Source: Chitinophagaceae bacterium
Lineage (GTDB): Bacteria; Bacteroidota; Bacteroidia; Chitinophagales; Chitinophagaceae
DNA: 64,000 bases
NCBI GenBank assembly: GCA_014879565.1
Contig: JACSRW010000025.1
Location: 62,001-126,000, forward strand
Direction: 5' to 3'
This document shows, in pieces, positions 55,624 through 63,944 of the stretch (its first letter is position 1; each line of letters begins with the position of its first letter). The position numbers and the translations under genes were made by a program. The notes under the pieces are model-generated. The model was not told the DNA's origin, did no database searches, and saw only the letters and a program-made list of their open reading frames with translations.

Positions 55624-57249
55624 ATGCATACCGAATTCAACAAGTACGAGGACCAGAATAAAATGCTCTTAAGTGAGCTTCGCCGCAAACTTGAAAATAT
55701 TTATACCGGCGGAGGAAAAAAGGCCATCCAAAAACAACACGAAAAAAAGAAACTGACGCCCCGGGAGAGAATTGCGTACCTGACAGATAAAAACAGTGAA
55801 TTCCTTGAAATCGGGGCGCTCGCCGGTTATGATATGTACCCGGAAGAAGGTGGTTGTCCCGCCGGAGGTACCGTTGCCGGTATTGGGTATGTCAGTGGGC
55901 GGCAATGTGTTATTCTGGCAAATGATCAGACCGTAAAAGCCGGGGCCTGGTTTCCGATAACAGGGAAGAAAAACCTTCGCCTCCAGGAAATAGCCATGGA
56001 AAACCGTTTACCGGTCATTTACCTGGTTGACAGCGCCGGGGTATTTCTCCCTCTCCAGGACGAAATTTTTCCGGACAAGGAACATTTTGGCAGAATTTTC
56101 AGGAATAATGCCCGGATGAGCGCGATGGGTATCCCGCAGATCGCGGCCGTGATGGGCCCCTGCGTAGCCGGGGGCGCGTATCTCCCGATCATGAGCGACG
56201 AAACCCTGATGGTGGAGGGCAACGGCTCCATTTACCTGGCTGGTCCGTACCTGGTGAAAGCGGCAATCGGCGAAGAAGTAGATCATGAAACACTGGGGGG
56301 AGCCACCACCCATACAGAGATCAGCGGAATCGCTGATTACAAATTTGCCACCGAGCAGGAATGTATGGACCATATCAAACGGATGATGAGTATGCTGGGT
56401 GAAGCCCCCCGCGCTGGATTTGACCGCATTACCCCCAGCGCCCCGGCAAAAGATCCGGCTGAGATGTATGGGATATTTCCAACAGACGGTAAACCGTACG
56501 ATGTGGTGGAAATCATTGAAAGAATTACCGACAACAGCGAATTTGAACAGTTCAAGGCGGATTACGGGAAAACAATTGTATGCGGCTATGGCCGTATCGA
56601 AGGCTGGGCGGTAGGCATTGTAGCCAACCAGCGGAAAATCGTGAAAACTAAAAAAGGGGAAATCCAAATGGGCGGGGTCATTTATAATGACAGCGCCGAT
56701 AAGGCGGCCCGCTTTATTCTCAACTGTAATCAGAAAAAAATTCCCCTGGTTTTTCTGCAGGATGTTACCGGCTTTATGGTAGGAAGCAGGAGTGAGCAAT
56801 CGGGCATCATAAAAGACGGGGCCAAAATGGTTAATGCGGTGGCAAACTCCGTTGTACCCAAAATTACCGTTATCATGGGCAACAGTTTCGGAGCCGGTAA
56901 CTATGCCATGTGCGGCAAGGCCTATGACCCCCGTTTTATTTATGCGTGGCCAACTGCCAGGATTGCGGTAATGAGCGGCGATTCTGCCGCCAAAACCCTT
57001 TTACAGATTCAGGTGGCCGCCCTGAAAGCCAAAGGAGAACAAATCAGCCCCGAAGAAGAAAACAAACTGCTTACTGAAATAAAGGGCCGTTACGAAAAAC
57101 AGACTTCTCCTTATTATGCAGCCGCCCGGCTCTGGGTGGATGCCATCATTGACCCGCTGGAAACCCGGAGGGTTATTGCGGAAGGGATAAAGGCTGCCAG
57201 TCATAACCCGGAAATTGCTGACCTGAAAACAGGGGTTATCCAGGTATAG
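55624..57249 (+). CDS. Acyl-CoA carboxylase beta subunit (methylcrotonyl/propionyl-CoA type)
   Basis: 541 residues, cytoplasmic. The two crotonase-like halves of a biotin-dependent carboxyltransferase are clear: LTPRERIAYLTD, GCPAGGTVAGIGYVSGR, DSAGVFLPLQDEIFPD and GPCVAGGAYLPIMSDE in the first; IPLVFLQDVTGFMVG, GNSFGAGNYAMCGKAY and WPTARIAVMSG in the second. The AGVFLPLQDE and MVGSRSEQSGI features favour 3-methylcrotonyl-CoA carboxylase beta. It transfers CO2 from carboxybiotin to the acyl-CoA in leucine or branched-chain breakdown. The biotin-carrying alpha subunit is not in the window. Own promoter just upstream; GH88 follows after 45 bases. Confidence 0.92.
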   Translation: MHTEFNKYEDQNKMLLSELRRKLENIYTGGGKKAIQKQHEKKKLTPRERIAYLTDKNSEFLEIGALAGYDMYPEEGGCPAGGTVAGIGYVSGRQCVILANDQTVKAGAWFPITGKKNLRLQEIAMENRLPVIYLVDSAGVFLPLQDEIFPDKEHFGRIFRNNARMSAMGIPQIAAVMGPCVAGGAYLPIMSDETLMVEGNGSIYLAGPYLVKAAIGEEVDHETLGGATTHTEISGIADYKFATEQECMDHIKRMMSMLGEAPRAGFDRITPSAPAKDPAEMYGIFPTDGKPYDVVEIIERITDNSEFEQFKADYGKTIVCGYGRIEGWAVGIVANQRKIVKTKKGEIQMGGVIYNDSADKAARFILNCNQKKIPLVFLQDVTGFMVGSRSEQSGIIKDGAKMVNAVANSVVPKITVIMGNSFGAGNYAMCGKAYDPRFIYAWPTARIAVMSGDSAAKTLLQIQVAALKAKGEQISPEEENKLLTEIKGRYEKQTSPYYAAARLWVDAIIDPLETRRVIAEGIKAASHNPEIADLKTGVIQV

Positions 57250-57294
57250 ACGAAAGGCCGTTACACTCTACCTTACAATCATTAACTTGCCGCT

Positions 57295-58485
57295 ATGAAA
57301 AAAATCATTGCTGTCTTCTCCTTTTTTGCCGCCATCACAGGATTTAGCCAGCCGGCAGACATGCGTTCGCTGATTGAGCAGAATCTTCAGTTTGCTGCCG
57401 CGCAGTACAAATGGCTGGACAAAAACACACCTGACAGCCTTATGCCGCGGAATTTTAATCCGGCCACCGGTAAAGCAGAAAACAGCAATACCCAATGGTG
57501 GTGCAGTGGGTTTTTTCCGGGCACCCTCTGGTATATCTATGAATACACAAAAGACAGCTCTGTCCGCCTGATGGCTGAGAAAAGACTGACAATACTTGAA
57601 AAAGAAAAATACTACACCGGAAACCACGACCTGGGATTTATGATTTATAACAGCTTTGGTAATGCATACCGGCTGACCGGCAATCCCGCCTATAAAGATG
57701 CGGTTCTTACAGCGGCCGGTTCCCTGGCCAGCCGCTACCGTCCACAGATAAGATCAATCCAGTCATGGAATGCCAATAACAGGTTAAAATGTCCTGTAAT
57801 CATTGACAATATGATGAACCTGGAATTACTGTACTGGGCCAGTCAGCAGGGAGGCAGTCAGCAATTCAGGGACATCGCAGTGAATCATGCCAACAGTACC
57901 CTGCTGTATCATTACCGGCGCGACCACAGCAGCTGGCATGTACTGGACTACGACCTGGCTTCCGGCAGTATACGGCAGCGTATTACCTGGCAGGGGGCGG
58001 CAGACAGTTCTGCCTGGGCGAGAGGACAGGCCTGGGGACTTTATGGGTTCACTATGATGTACCGTTTTTCGCACAACAAATCCTATCTCAGCAAAGCCCG
58101 CCAGATTGCCGGATATTTACTGAATCATCCCCGTTTACCTTCAGATAAAATTCCTTATTGGGACTTTGATGCCCCGGGCATCCCGTATGAACCGAGAGAT
58201 GCATCGGCCGCCGCCATTATGGCATCTGCCCTGCTGGAGCTGGCGCAATATGTAAAGGGAAAAGAAAAAAACAATTACCTCAACGCAGCCACCATTATGC
58301 TGCAGCTACTGGCATCACCCGCTTACAGAAGCAGGAATATCGGAGACAATAATGGTTTTCTGCTGATGCACAGCGTGGGTTCCCTGCCGCACAAATCCGA
58401 AGTGGATGTTTCCCTTACCTATGCGGATTATTATTTCATTGAAGCCCTGCTTCGTTATCAGCAATGGTACCTGGATAACAAATGA
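57295..58485 (+). CDS. GH88 unsaturated glucuronyl hydrolase, exported
   Basis: 396 residues with a signal peptide ending GFSQ (~19). The (alpha/alpha)6-barrel shows TQWWCSGFFPGTLWYIYE, NHDLGFMIYNSFG, CPVIIDNMMNLELL (catalytic Asp), SSAWARGQAWGLYGF and PYEPRDASAAAI. This matches GH88, which removes the unsaturated uronic acid left at the non-reducing end after polysaccharide lyase action on glycosaminoglycans, gellan or similar. No lyase gene lies next to it; the BNR_4 protein 26 kb away is the nearest candidate. Its stop overlaps the RNase HI start by 4 bases. Confidence 0.9.
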   Translation: MKKIIAVFSFFAAITGFSQPADMRSLIEQNLQFAAAQYKWLDKNTPDSLMPRNFNPATGKAENSNTQWWCSGFFPGTLWYIYEYTKDSSVRLMAEKRLTILEKEKYYTGNHDLGFMIYNSFGNAYRLTGNPAYKDAVLTAAGSLASRYRPQIRSIQSWNANNRLKCPVIIDNMMNLELLYWASQQGGSQQFRDIAVNHANSTLLYHYRRDHSSWHVLDYDLASGSIRQRITWQGAADSSAWARGQAWGLYGFTMMYRFSHNKSYLSKARQIAGYLLNHPRLPSDKIPYWDFDAPGIPYEPRDASAAAIMASALLELAQYVKGKEKNNYLNAATIMLQLLASPAYRSRNIGDNNGFLLMHSVGSLPHKSEVDVSLTYADYYFIEALLRYQQWYLDNK

Positions 58486-58952
58486 GCCACCCCGTTATCA
58501 TGTATACAGATGGTTCCTCCCGCGGCAACCCGGGTCCGGGAGGTTATGGCGTATTACTGATGAGCGGATCACACCGCAAGGAACTTTCACAGGGATACCG
58601 GCATACCACCAATAACCGGATGGAACTGATGGCTGTCATCGCCGGACTGAAAGCCCTGAAAAAAACAGGCCTCCAGGTGACTATCTATTCCGACAGCCAG
58701 TACGTGGTAAAAGCATGGCAGGAAGGCTGGCTGAAAAAATGGATCAAAACAGATTTTAAGGGCGGGAAAAAAAATGCGGACCTGTGGAAAGAGTTCCACC
58801 ACCTCTCACAGCAACAACATATCCGGTTTGTCTGGGTAAAAGGCCATGCGGATAACCCTTATAATAACCGCTGCGATCAATTGGCCACCGAAGCGGCAGA
58901 TAGCGCCAGGCATAAACTGGCAGAAGATCACGGTTATGACACAGAAAATTAA
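58482..58952 (+). CDS. rnhA: Ribonuclease HI
   Basis: 156 residues, normal length. The four catalytic carboxylates are seen: D10 in YTDGSSRGNPGPGG, E48 in NNRMELMA, D71 in YSDSQYV and D132 in NNRCDQLA, with H122 in KGHADNPYNN. The basic handle region (AWQEGWLKKWIKTDFKGGKKNADLW, split 79-102) is present. It degrades the RNA strand of RNA-DNA hybrids. The ATG overlaps the GH88 stop in an ATGA arrangement, so translation is coupled to an unrelated exported enzyme. It ends 6 bases before the convergent T9SS cargo gene. Confidence 0.95.
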   Translation: MSHPVIMYTDGSSRGNPGPGGYGVLLMSGSHRKELSQGYRHTTNNRMELMAVIAGLKALKKTGLQVTIYSDSQYVVKAWQEGWLKKWIKTDFKGGKKNADLWKEFHHLSQQQHIRFVWVKGHADNPYNNRCDQLATEAADSARHKLAEDHGYDTEN

Positions 58953-58958
58953 TTACTG

Positions 58959-60080
58959 CTATCGCTTTATCAGTTGTTTTCTGGAAACCTGCTTGTCCGC
59001 AGTATAAATATGCAAAAAATATATCCCGGAAGGCAGGTGATCAAGTAAAAGCACTGACTGATAAACCGAGGCGCCATAATAATAATGACCACAGATTCTG
59101 CCCTTTGGACTGACAATGCTGATCTCTGTCATTGGTCGGTGTGAAAGAATACTGACGAAATGCTCAGACGGATTGGGTGTAAGATGTATCACCTTACTGG
59201 CGGCATCACTCAACTGTGTTTTAGCGACCCGGGAATAATGAATATTCCCGTTCTGATCTTCTTCACGGATACGGTATAATCCCATTTCCGGAGGATTATG
59301 ATCAATTACCGAATAATGACGTGGAAAAAAACTTTCTCCTGCCGCCGGCAGGCTGTCAAAGGGAAACCAACCCTCTATAAGGTCATCCCATTTCTCAGCA
59401 AAAAACCTGCGGGAACCCGACTCCGTCAGGGTTGACCAGTTCAATATAACATTCTCCCCCGTTGCCTGGGCATGGAAGGAGACCAGCCTCACCGGTACAG
59501 GTATATTAAAATAAATGGTTACACGAAAATGATCTACCAGCGCTTCGAGGGTAAGCGCGCTAAGACCGGAAGAGATACTGGCTGAAATGGCCACCCCGAA
59601 ACTGGCTGAGTTAATATCAGCGGGAGACCAGCTCTGCCCCCACGTATCTGAGCTTCCTCCGTATGAACTGTACGTATCAGATGATGACCAGGCCCCTGCG
59701 GCTTTATTATTGCCGCTGATCAGTCCCCCCTTAATGAGCCGTACAGCATTGTCACTGATGGAAGAAAGAACACCCAGCAAAACCGAATATCTCTTCTCAA
59801 TCTCCACTTTGATGCCTGTAATACTGGCACCCGAAGGAATAGAGAATCCGAAACCGGTGGCGGTAAGGTAATGGGTATTGGCAGAACTTAACAAACCCAG
59901 GGAAACAGACGCAGTGGCATAGGAATTATCAGAAACATCCCCAGCAGTAACATTATTCCAGGCAACAGATCCGATTCCATTGTTTGTTGAAAACGTACCG
60001 GGACTATTGGGGCCATAAGATGATTGCCCTTTTGCACAAAACAAATCCAGAATGGCGATGAATAATAACGGATATTTCAT
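58959..60080 (-). CDS. Secreted protein with type IX secretion (T9SS type A) sorting domain
   Basis: 373 residues. Signal peptide ends near FCAKGQ (19). The central ~180 residues form a Ser/Gly-rich beta-sandwich of unknown role (GFGFSIPSGASITGIKVEIEKR, ALTLEALVDHFRVTIYFN). A bridge (PVPVRLVSFHAQATGENVILNWSTLTE) common in T9SS cargo follows, then the C-terminal sorting domain: LTPNPSEHFVSIL, SIVSPKGRI, LDHLPSGIYFLHIYT and KQLIKR. The protein should be carried across the outer membrane by T9SS and be released or attached to the surface. It has its own candidate promoter. Confidence 0.85.
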   Translation of the reverse strand: MKYPLLFIAILDLFCAKGQSSYGPNSPGTFSTNNGIGSVAWNNVTAGDVSDNSYATASVSLGLLSSANTHYLTATGFGFSIPSGASITGIKVEIEKRYSVLLGVLSSISDNAVRLIKGGLISGNNKAAGAWSSSDTYSSYGGSSDTWGQSWSPADINSASFGVAISASISSGLSALTLEALVDHFRVTIYFNIPVPVRLVSFHAQATGENVILNWSTLTESGSRRFFAEKWDDLIEGWFPFDSLPAAGESFFPRHYSVIDHNPPEMGLYRIREEDQNGNIHYSRVAKTQLSDAASKVIHLTPNPSEHFVSILSHRPMTEISIVSPKGRICGHYYYGASVYQSVLLLDHLPSGIYFLHIYTADKQVSRKQLIKR

Positions 60081-60097
60081 GGGGTGGATTATATCCG

Positions 60098-60127
60098 CTA
60101 AAATACTTATTTACCTTACGTGTCAAA
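60098..60127 (-). promoter_or_regulatory. Candidate promoter of the T9SS cargo gene
   Basis: On the minus strand: TTTG (60127-60124), 18 bases, then TATTTTAG (60105-60098), one mismatch from TAnnTTTG. The -7 box is 17 bases upstream of the ATG at 60080. Confidence 0.4.
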
Positions 60128-60183
60128 AATTAGAGTTATTACAAACAGCGGATACTCCGATTAAAAGCTAAGTGTAACCAATT

Positions 60184-60207
60184 AAAAAAAAATCCCGGCT
60201 AACCGGG
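60184..60207 (-). terminator. Distal of two tandem terminators after the DUF6580 gene
   Basis: CCCGG (60194-60198) pairs with CCGGG (60203-60207); on the minus strand it is followed by an A and then nine T (60192-60184). It lies just behind the stronger hairpin at 60221-60248. Confidence 0.6.
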
Positions 60208-60213
60208 CTATCC

Positions 60214-60248
60214 AAAAAAAGCCTGAACAACCTTGCGGTTATTCAGGC
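60214..60248 (-). terminator. Intrinsic terminator after the DUF6580 gene
   Basis: A 12-bp stem with one mismatch (60221-60232 with 60237-60248), 4-base loop, followed on the minus strand by seven T (60220-60214). It is 28 bases after the stop at 60277. Confidence 0.75.
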
Positions 60249-60276
60249 ATACAAAAAGTTATACCAGAAATATCTG

Positions 60277-60846
60277 TCAGGCAACCCGTAATTCCGTTTT
60301 CTTCTGTGTAAAAAAATTCCAGCAGACGGCTATTAAAGGAAGAAAAACCAGGGTTGAAACGACCGAATTCCGGAAGAAAGGCAGACCGGCTTCATAACAG
60401 GTCATCAGACCGGAAAACGTGCGGGGGTACATGGCTTCTGCAGGGCCGGCCCATACCATAAAATTGGAAAGCAAAAAGAAAACCACCGGTGCCAGTAACC
60501 CTGTTCCCAGCAGACTCATGTAACTACGGCCCCGGATTGCCCATCCGATCAGGGTAGACACCAGTAACACGGCGTAGTTCTTCCACTGCCCGGCATAAAA
60601 ACCCGGATAATCAAAACGGCCCGTATTGTATAAAAGCTGGATCACCGCATCGCTGACGAGCAAAGCGATCAGGGGCAACAAAAATGAATAATCTTTTTGC
60701 CTGATGATAAAACCGGAGAACAGCGCAATGGCAATAACCGGTGAAAAACCAGACCAGTCTAAATCAGGACCAAAAAAATATTTACAGGCTGTCGCAATCA
60801 GTACCAGGAAAAAGGTAAAAAGGAATATACGTCCGTTGAACTTCAT
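60277..60846 (-). CDS. DUF6580-family integral membrane protein
   Basis: 189 residues with about five membrane helices: FLFTFFLVLIATACKYFF, FSPVIAIALFSGFII, FLLPLIALLVSDAVIQLLY, YAVLLVSTLIGWAI, and LLAPVVFFLLSNFMVW plus a final VVSTLVFLPLIAVCWNFF. The ordered pattern (FSPVIAIALFSG, LIALLVSD, FLLSNFMVW, CYEAGLPFFRNSV) is that of DUF6580, which resembles the membrane component of ECF-type uptake systems. The substrate is unknown. It has its own terminators and a -7-like TAATTTTG at 60867-60874 on the minus strand, so it is monocistronic. Confidence 0.8.
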   Translation of the reverse strand: MKFNGRIFLFTFFLVLIATACKYFFGPDLDWSGFSPVIAIALFSGFIIRQKDYSFLLPLIALLVSDAVIQLLYNTGRFDYPGFYAGQWKNYAVLLVSTLIGWAIRGRSYMSLLGTGLLAPVVFFLLSNFMVWAGPAEAMYPRTFSGLMTCYEAGLPFFRNSVVSTLVFLPLIAVCWNFFTQKKTELRVA

Positions 60847-60866
60847 AAAAAATAATTGAATCAGGG

Positions 60867-60874
60867 CAAAATTA
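60867..60874 (-). promoter_or_regulatory. -7 box TAATTTTG of the DUF6580 gene
   Basis: Exact TAnnTTTG match on the minus strand, 20 bases upstream of the ATG at 60846. No good -33 element seen. Confidence 0.4.
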
Positions 60875-60905
60875 GCAGAAAAGCCCCAATCCGGTGACCA
60901 ATTTA

Positions 60906-62108
60906 TTAACGTTTGTGGATACCCCCGGAGGCCCTGAATAAAAGGGATTCAACGCCCCGGGGTTGTTTTTCATCCCCCCCGTTGCCCGCCTCCGCGGAAA
61001 GCTGCACCCCTTCTGTAACCAGGGCTGCGGGGAACCCTGGCTCCAGCAATATCCGGCTTACCCCGTCAGTCAGATACATTTTACCTTTTGTGCATAACAG
61101 AATTTCCGGTCCATCCGCTTTAAAAGCAATCCGGGCCCCGTCATTTAACCTGAAAAGGCTTATCCGGAAATCCGGGACCGGCACCGGATACTGGTATTCA
61201 CCCTTTTCATCCGGAAGGGGACTGATGACGGCAGGCCGGGTTGCTGCACAGCTAACATGGCGGAGCAGTTCCTGTACATCAATATGTTTGCTGGTCAGCC
61301 CACCTCTTAACACGTTGTCGGAATTAGCCATCAGTTCCACATTGGCCCCTTCAAGATAGGCATGGGGCACCCCGGCTCCCTGAAAAATTCCCTGACCCGG
61401 CTGAAGATGTACAAGATTAAAAAAATAGACAGAAAAGATGCCCCGGTCGGTGACGCCCGTTTTATTAAAATGAAGAGCCGCCTTTGCCGCCCAGTATGAA
61501 GGGTCGCTTTTATCCAGCCGGCCTGCCGCATAGTCCGGCTGGATTCTTTCCAGCAGGGGGGCCAGGATTTCATGAACCTCCGTTGACGGCATTTCCATGA
61601 CTTGCTGGTATAGCGCCTTGTACCCGCCCTGGAGGAATACCGGTAAAAACCGGTTCAGTTCAGGGATTTTTTCCAGTGTATCCGTCAGTTCTTTTTCCGG
61701 TTTAAACCCATGCAGCAGCCAGAATTCGCTCAGGGCCACCATCATTTCGGGTTTATGGTTGGGATCTTTGTAATTCCGGTTGGGCGCATCCAGGGGGATC
61801 CCGGCTTCATTTTCCCTCGCAAAAGCGGCTTCAGCCTCTTCACGACCGGGGTGTACCTGAATAGACAACATGTCCCGGACATCCAGTACTTTCAGTAAAT
61901 AAGGTAAAGGCCCGCATATGTCCTCAGCCGGAGACCAGTTGCTTCCGGAAGTTTTAACCTGTCCCATGCCCAGGGGGTGAGTGCCCATCCAGTATTCAGC
62001 ATACGGTTTATGGGCCTGATTTTCCTGTAATAACATCTCCGGAATCAGGGAAAATCCACCCCAGTCATAGTGTTTAATAACGCCTTTCAGCGGGAAAATA
62101 CCCTTCAT
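60906..62108 (-). CDS. manA: Mannose-6-phosphate isomerase, class I
   Basis: 400 residues, cytoplasmic. The type I phosphomannose isomerase zinc-site motifs are visible: AEYWMGTHPLG, SIQVHPGREEAE (zinc ligands), DPNHKPEM (zinc Glu region) and GAGVPHAYLEGANVELMANSDNVLRGGLT (zinc His and active-site Arg). It interconverts mannose-6-phosphate and fructose-6-phosphate, linking mannose catabolism and GDP-mannose synthesis. It is divergent from yraN with only a 39-base gap and has no operon partners on its strand. Confidence 0.95.
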   Translation of the reverse strand: MKGIFPLKGVIKHYDWGGFSLIPEMLLQENQAHKPYAEYWMGTHPLGMGQVKTSGSNWSPAEDICGPLPYLLKVLDVRDMLSIQVHPGREEAEAAFARENEAGIPLDAPNRNYKDPNHKPEMMVALSEFWLLHGFKPEKELTDTLEKIPELNRFLPVFLQGGYKALYQQVMEMPSTEVHEILAPLLERIQPDYAAGRLDKSDPSYWAAKAALHFNKTGVTDRGIFSVYFFNLVHLQPGQGIFQGAGVPHAYLEGANVELMANSDNVLRGGLTSKHIDVQELLRHVSCAATRPAVISPLPDEKGEYQYPVPVPDFRISLFRLNDGARIAFKADGPEILLCTKGKMYLTDGVSRILLEPGFPAALVTEGVQLSAEAGNGGDEKQPRGVESLLFRASGGIHKR

Positions 62109-62147
62109 ATGTTAACCGGGTTAAAATAATTTGCTATAAATATACTT

Positions 62148-62504
62148 ATGGCCGCGCATAACGAACTGGGAAAAGAGGGCGAAGATATGGCCGCAGCCTG
62201 GCTGGCACGGAACGGGTTTACCATACTTCACCGCAACTGGGTTTTGCACCAGCACGAAATTGACATCATAGCCCAAAAAGGGAAATTCCTGCATTTTATT
62301 GAAGTAAAAACAAGAAAAACCAACGGACCTGCCCGCCCGGAAACCGCGGTAAACCGGCGTAAATTCAAAACCATTCAATGGGCGGCAAATGCCTACCTTC
62401 AACAAAACCCGGGCTACCCCTGGATCCGGTACGATATCCTCGCCATTACCATCAAAATGTGGGGCGAAACCGAATATTTCTTTATTGAAGACGTATTCCT
62501 TTAA
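62148..62504 (+). CDS. YraN/UPF0102 family nuclease-like protein
   Basis: 118 residues. Starts with the family hallmark NELGKEGEDMAAAWLARNGF, then RNWVLHQHEIDIIAQKGKFLHFIEVKTRK, where the E-I-D-x-n-E-V-K arrangement matches the PD-(D/E)XK nuclease core (E of HEID, D of EIDI, E of IEVK, K of EVKTR). A PETAVNRRKFKTIQWAANAYL helix follows. The family is nearly universal in bacteria and predicted to act on Holliday junction-like DNA, but its role is not settled. It converges on the YkgJ-type gene with 9 bases between stops. Confidence 0.92.
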   Translation: MAAHNELGKEGEDMAAAWLARNGFTILHRNWVLHQHEIDIIAQKGKFLHFIEVKTRKTNGPARPETAVNRRKFKTIQWAANAYLQQNPGYPWIRYDILAITIKMWGETEYFFIEDVFL

Positions 62505-62513
62505 TCTGCAGAT

Positions 62514-63029
62514 TTACTCATCGGCAAATCGGCTCATCATTTTCTCCACCAGGCTGTAGGTAGCCGGACAATATTCCACATTCTGTTTGTGAATATGCAC
62601 ATAGTCCCTGAATTTTTTACTCAGATGCGGAAACCCGGCACAATCATCCGGCCGGATGGCATAAATTGAACACTTATTGTCTTTCAGGTTCAGAAAACGG
62701 CAGGGAGTATCTTTATTCATCCAGTCCCGCGCCCCGCCCCTTTCCTGCCGGAGGTATTTCTTTTTGAAATCGGTAACCGTAAGTTCAAAATGCCTGGCTA
62801 TCCGTTTGAGATCACGGGCATTATAAGTAGGCGTCATGGTTTTACAGCAATTGGCACAGCTGAGACAATCCGTTTCTTTCCAGACTTCTTTTTCCAGGCT
62901 TGCAATCTTTTTATCAAGACCACGGGGTGCCTCTTTATCCAGTTTACTCAGAAACCGGCGCATGGCCGTTTTTTTATGCCGGGCTTTCTGTTTAAATGAC
63001 CGGAGAATTACCGGGGGTATCTTACTCAT
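62514..63029 (-). CDS. YkgJ-type cysteine-cluster protein
   Basis: 171 residues. The cysteine cluster CLSCANCCKTM (~55-65) and later PCRFLNLKDNKCSIYAIRPDDCAGFP fit the YkgJ/UPF0153 family, which probably binds zinc or an iron-sulfur cluster through these Cys residues. An N-terminal ~50 residues are basic and helical (RSFKQKARHKKTAMRRFLSKL). No signal peptide. Function is unknown. It is divergent from the lipoprotein gene, 97 bases apart. Confidence 0.85.
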   Translation of the reverse strand: MSKIPPVILRSFKQKARHKKTAMRRFLSKLDKEAPRGLDKKIASLEKEVWKETDCLSCANCCKTMTPTYNARDLKRIARHFELTVTDFKKKYLRQERGGARDWMNKDTPCRFLNLKDNKCSIYAIRPDDCAGFPHLSKKFRDYVHIHKQNVEYCPATYSLVEKMMSRFADE

Positions 63030-63098
63030 GGCCCGAAGATAATAATTGAGCCCATACAGTTCATGACAGACCGGGATTTTCGTTCAAAAGCTTTCAGT

Positions 63099-63106
63099 TA
63101 CATTTG
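63099..63106 (+). promoter_or_regulatory. -7 box TACATTTG of the lipoprotein gene
   Basis: Exact TAnnTTTG match, 20 bases upstream of the ATG at 63127; predicted start ~63113. Confidence 0.5.
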
Positions 63107-63126
63107 TAAGAACAAAATCATCTGAC

Positions 63127-63789
63127 ATGAAACTCCTATTGCCCCTGGCCGTTGTGGCCCTGGTAACCGCTCTCAGCACTTCCTGTAATAATAATTCCGC
63201 TCCGCCCCCGCCCCCTCTTTTCTGCGATACCGCCTGCCTGAAAGACACCATTAAATTCACAGGCGATCATGAGAAGAAACCTTCTGTTTTTATTACGGCC
63301 AAGGATTGCCTGCCGGATACTGTTATCTGGAGCTACAAAGGAATGGCTGCCGACAGGAAAACCGGCTTTACTTACCTGCTCGGGGCAACGGTCAGACTGA
63401 ATAAAGACAAACTGCGCTGTTATTTTAAGGACAGCGACTATGCCTGGCTGTTGTTCAATGACTGCGTGACCGGCCGTGGCTTCCAGATTAAGCTCCCCTA
63501 TGATAAAGGGGCCAGTTTCAGCCTGAAAAGCAGTGGCATTAATAACCTGGATCCCAAATTCTCCATTTCAGATAACCTGGTTGTCAATACCGATCGCGGA
63601 AATATCTATGTAGAAGATATGCAAACGGGCAAAAAAGCCATGATGACCTTCGGACAAAAACTGGACATTGACTATGATGCGCTGCATGAATACATAGACT
63701 CTGTAAATGTTACCCCTGAAAGAATCTGGGTCAAAATCCTGGTTGACAAAAAATGGATTGAGAAAGAAAAGAAAATCACCCTGGAATAA
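63127..63789 (+). CDS. Hypothetical lipoprotein
   Basis: 220 residues, unrecognized. The signal peptide ends in a lipobox-like LSTSCNN, making C20 the likely lipidation site, followed by a Pro-rich spacer (SAPPPPPLFCDTACL). The mature part has four more Cys (FCDTACLKD, KDCLP, LRCYF, NDCVTG) that may form disulfides in the periplasm. It is beta-rich in its first half with a charged C-terminus (KKWIEKEKKITLE). It has its own promoter and a hairpin right after the stop, so it is probably monocistronic. No function can be given. Confidence 0.75.
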   Translation: MKLLLPLAVVALVTALSTSCNNNSAPPPPPLFCDTACLKDTIKFTGDHEKKPSVFITAKDCLPDTVIWSYKGMAADRKTGFTYLLGATVRLNKDKLRCYFKDSDYAWLLFNDCVTGRGFQIKLPYDKGASFSLKSSGINNLDPKFSISDNLVVNTDRGNIYVEDMQTGKKAMMTFGQKLDIDYDALHEYIDSVNVTPERIWVKILVDKKWIEKEKKITLE

Positions 63790-63793
63790 TCCG

Positions 63794-63832
63794 TTGAAGG
63801 GGCTGATCCCCAAAAAGCATCAGCCCCTTCAA
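63794..63832 (+). terminator. Perfect 14-bp hairpin after the lipoprotein gene
   Basis: TTGAAGGGGCTGAT (63794-63807) and its exact complement (63819-63832), 11-base loop, five bases after the stop. No U tract follows, so it may act as a transcript 3' end structure more than a classical terminator. Confidence 0.6.
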
Positions 63833-63846
63833 TCAACCGCACGATT

Positions 63847-63934
63847 GCACTTCTGCACTTTCGCACATCTGCACATTTGCACATTCGCACATCTGCACAT
63901 TTGCACTTTTGCACATTTGCATATCTGCACATCT
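63847..63934. repeat. Eleven tandem octamers, GCACATYT-type
   Basis: Eleven head-to-tail 8-bp units, all starting GCA; most are GCACATCT, GCACATTT or GCACATTC, with variants GCACTTCT, GCACTTTC, GCACTTTT and GCATATCT. The array ends 10 bases before the probable xerD start. Because 8 is not a multiple of 3 it reads as an 8-residue periodic peptide in every frame, which explains the open frames across it. Confidence 0.9.
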
Positions 63935-63944
63935 TCCAATTCCC

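Noticed and set aside
56008-56799. Long open frame (263 codons) antisense to the carboxylase beta gene
   Set aside because: The plus-strand carboxyltransferase motifs are unmistakable; the antisense translation shows no family features.
63847-63934. Could the repeat array be a CRISPR?
   Set aside because: Units are 8 bp with no spacers, and no cas genes are present.
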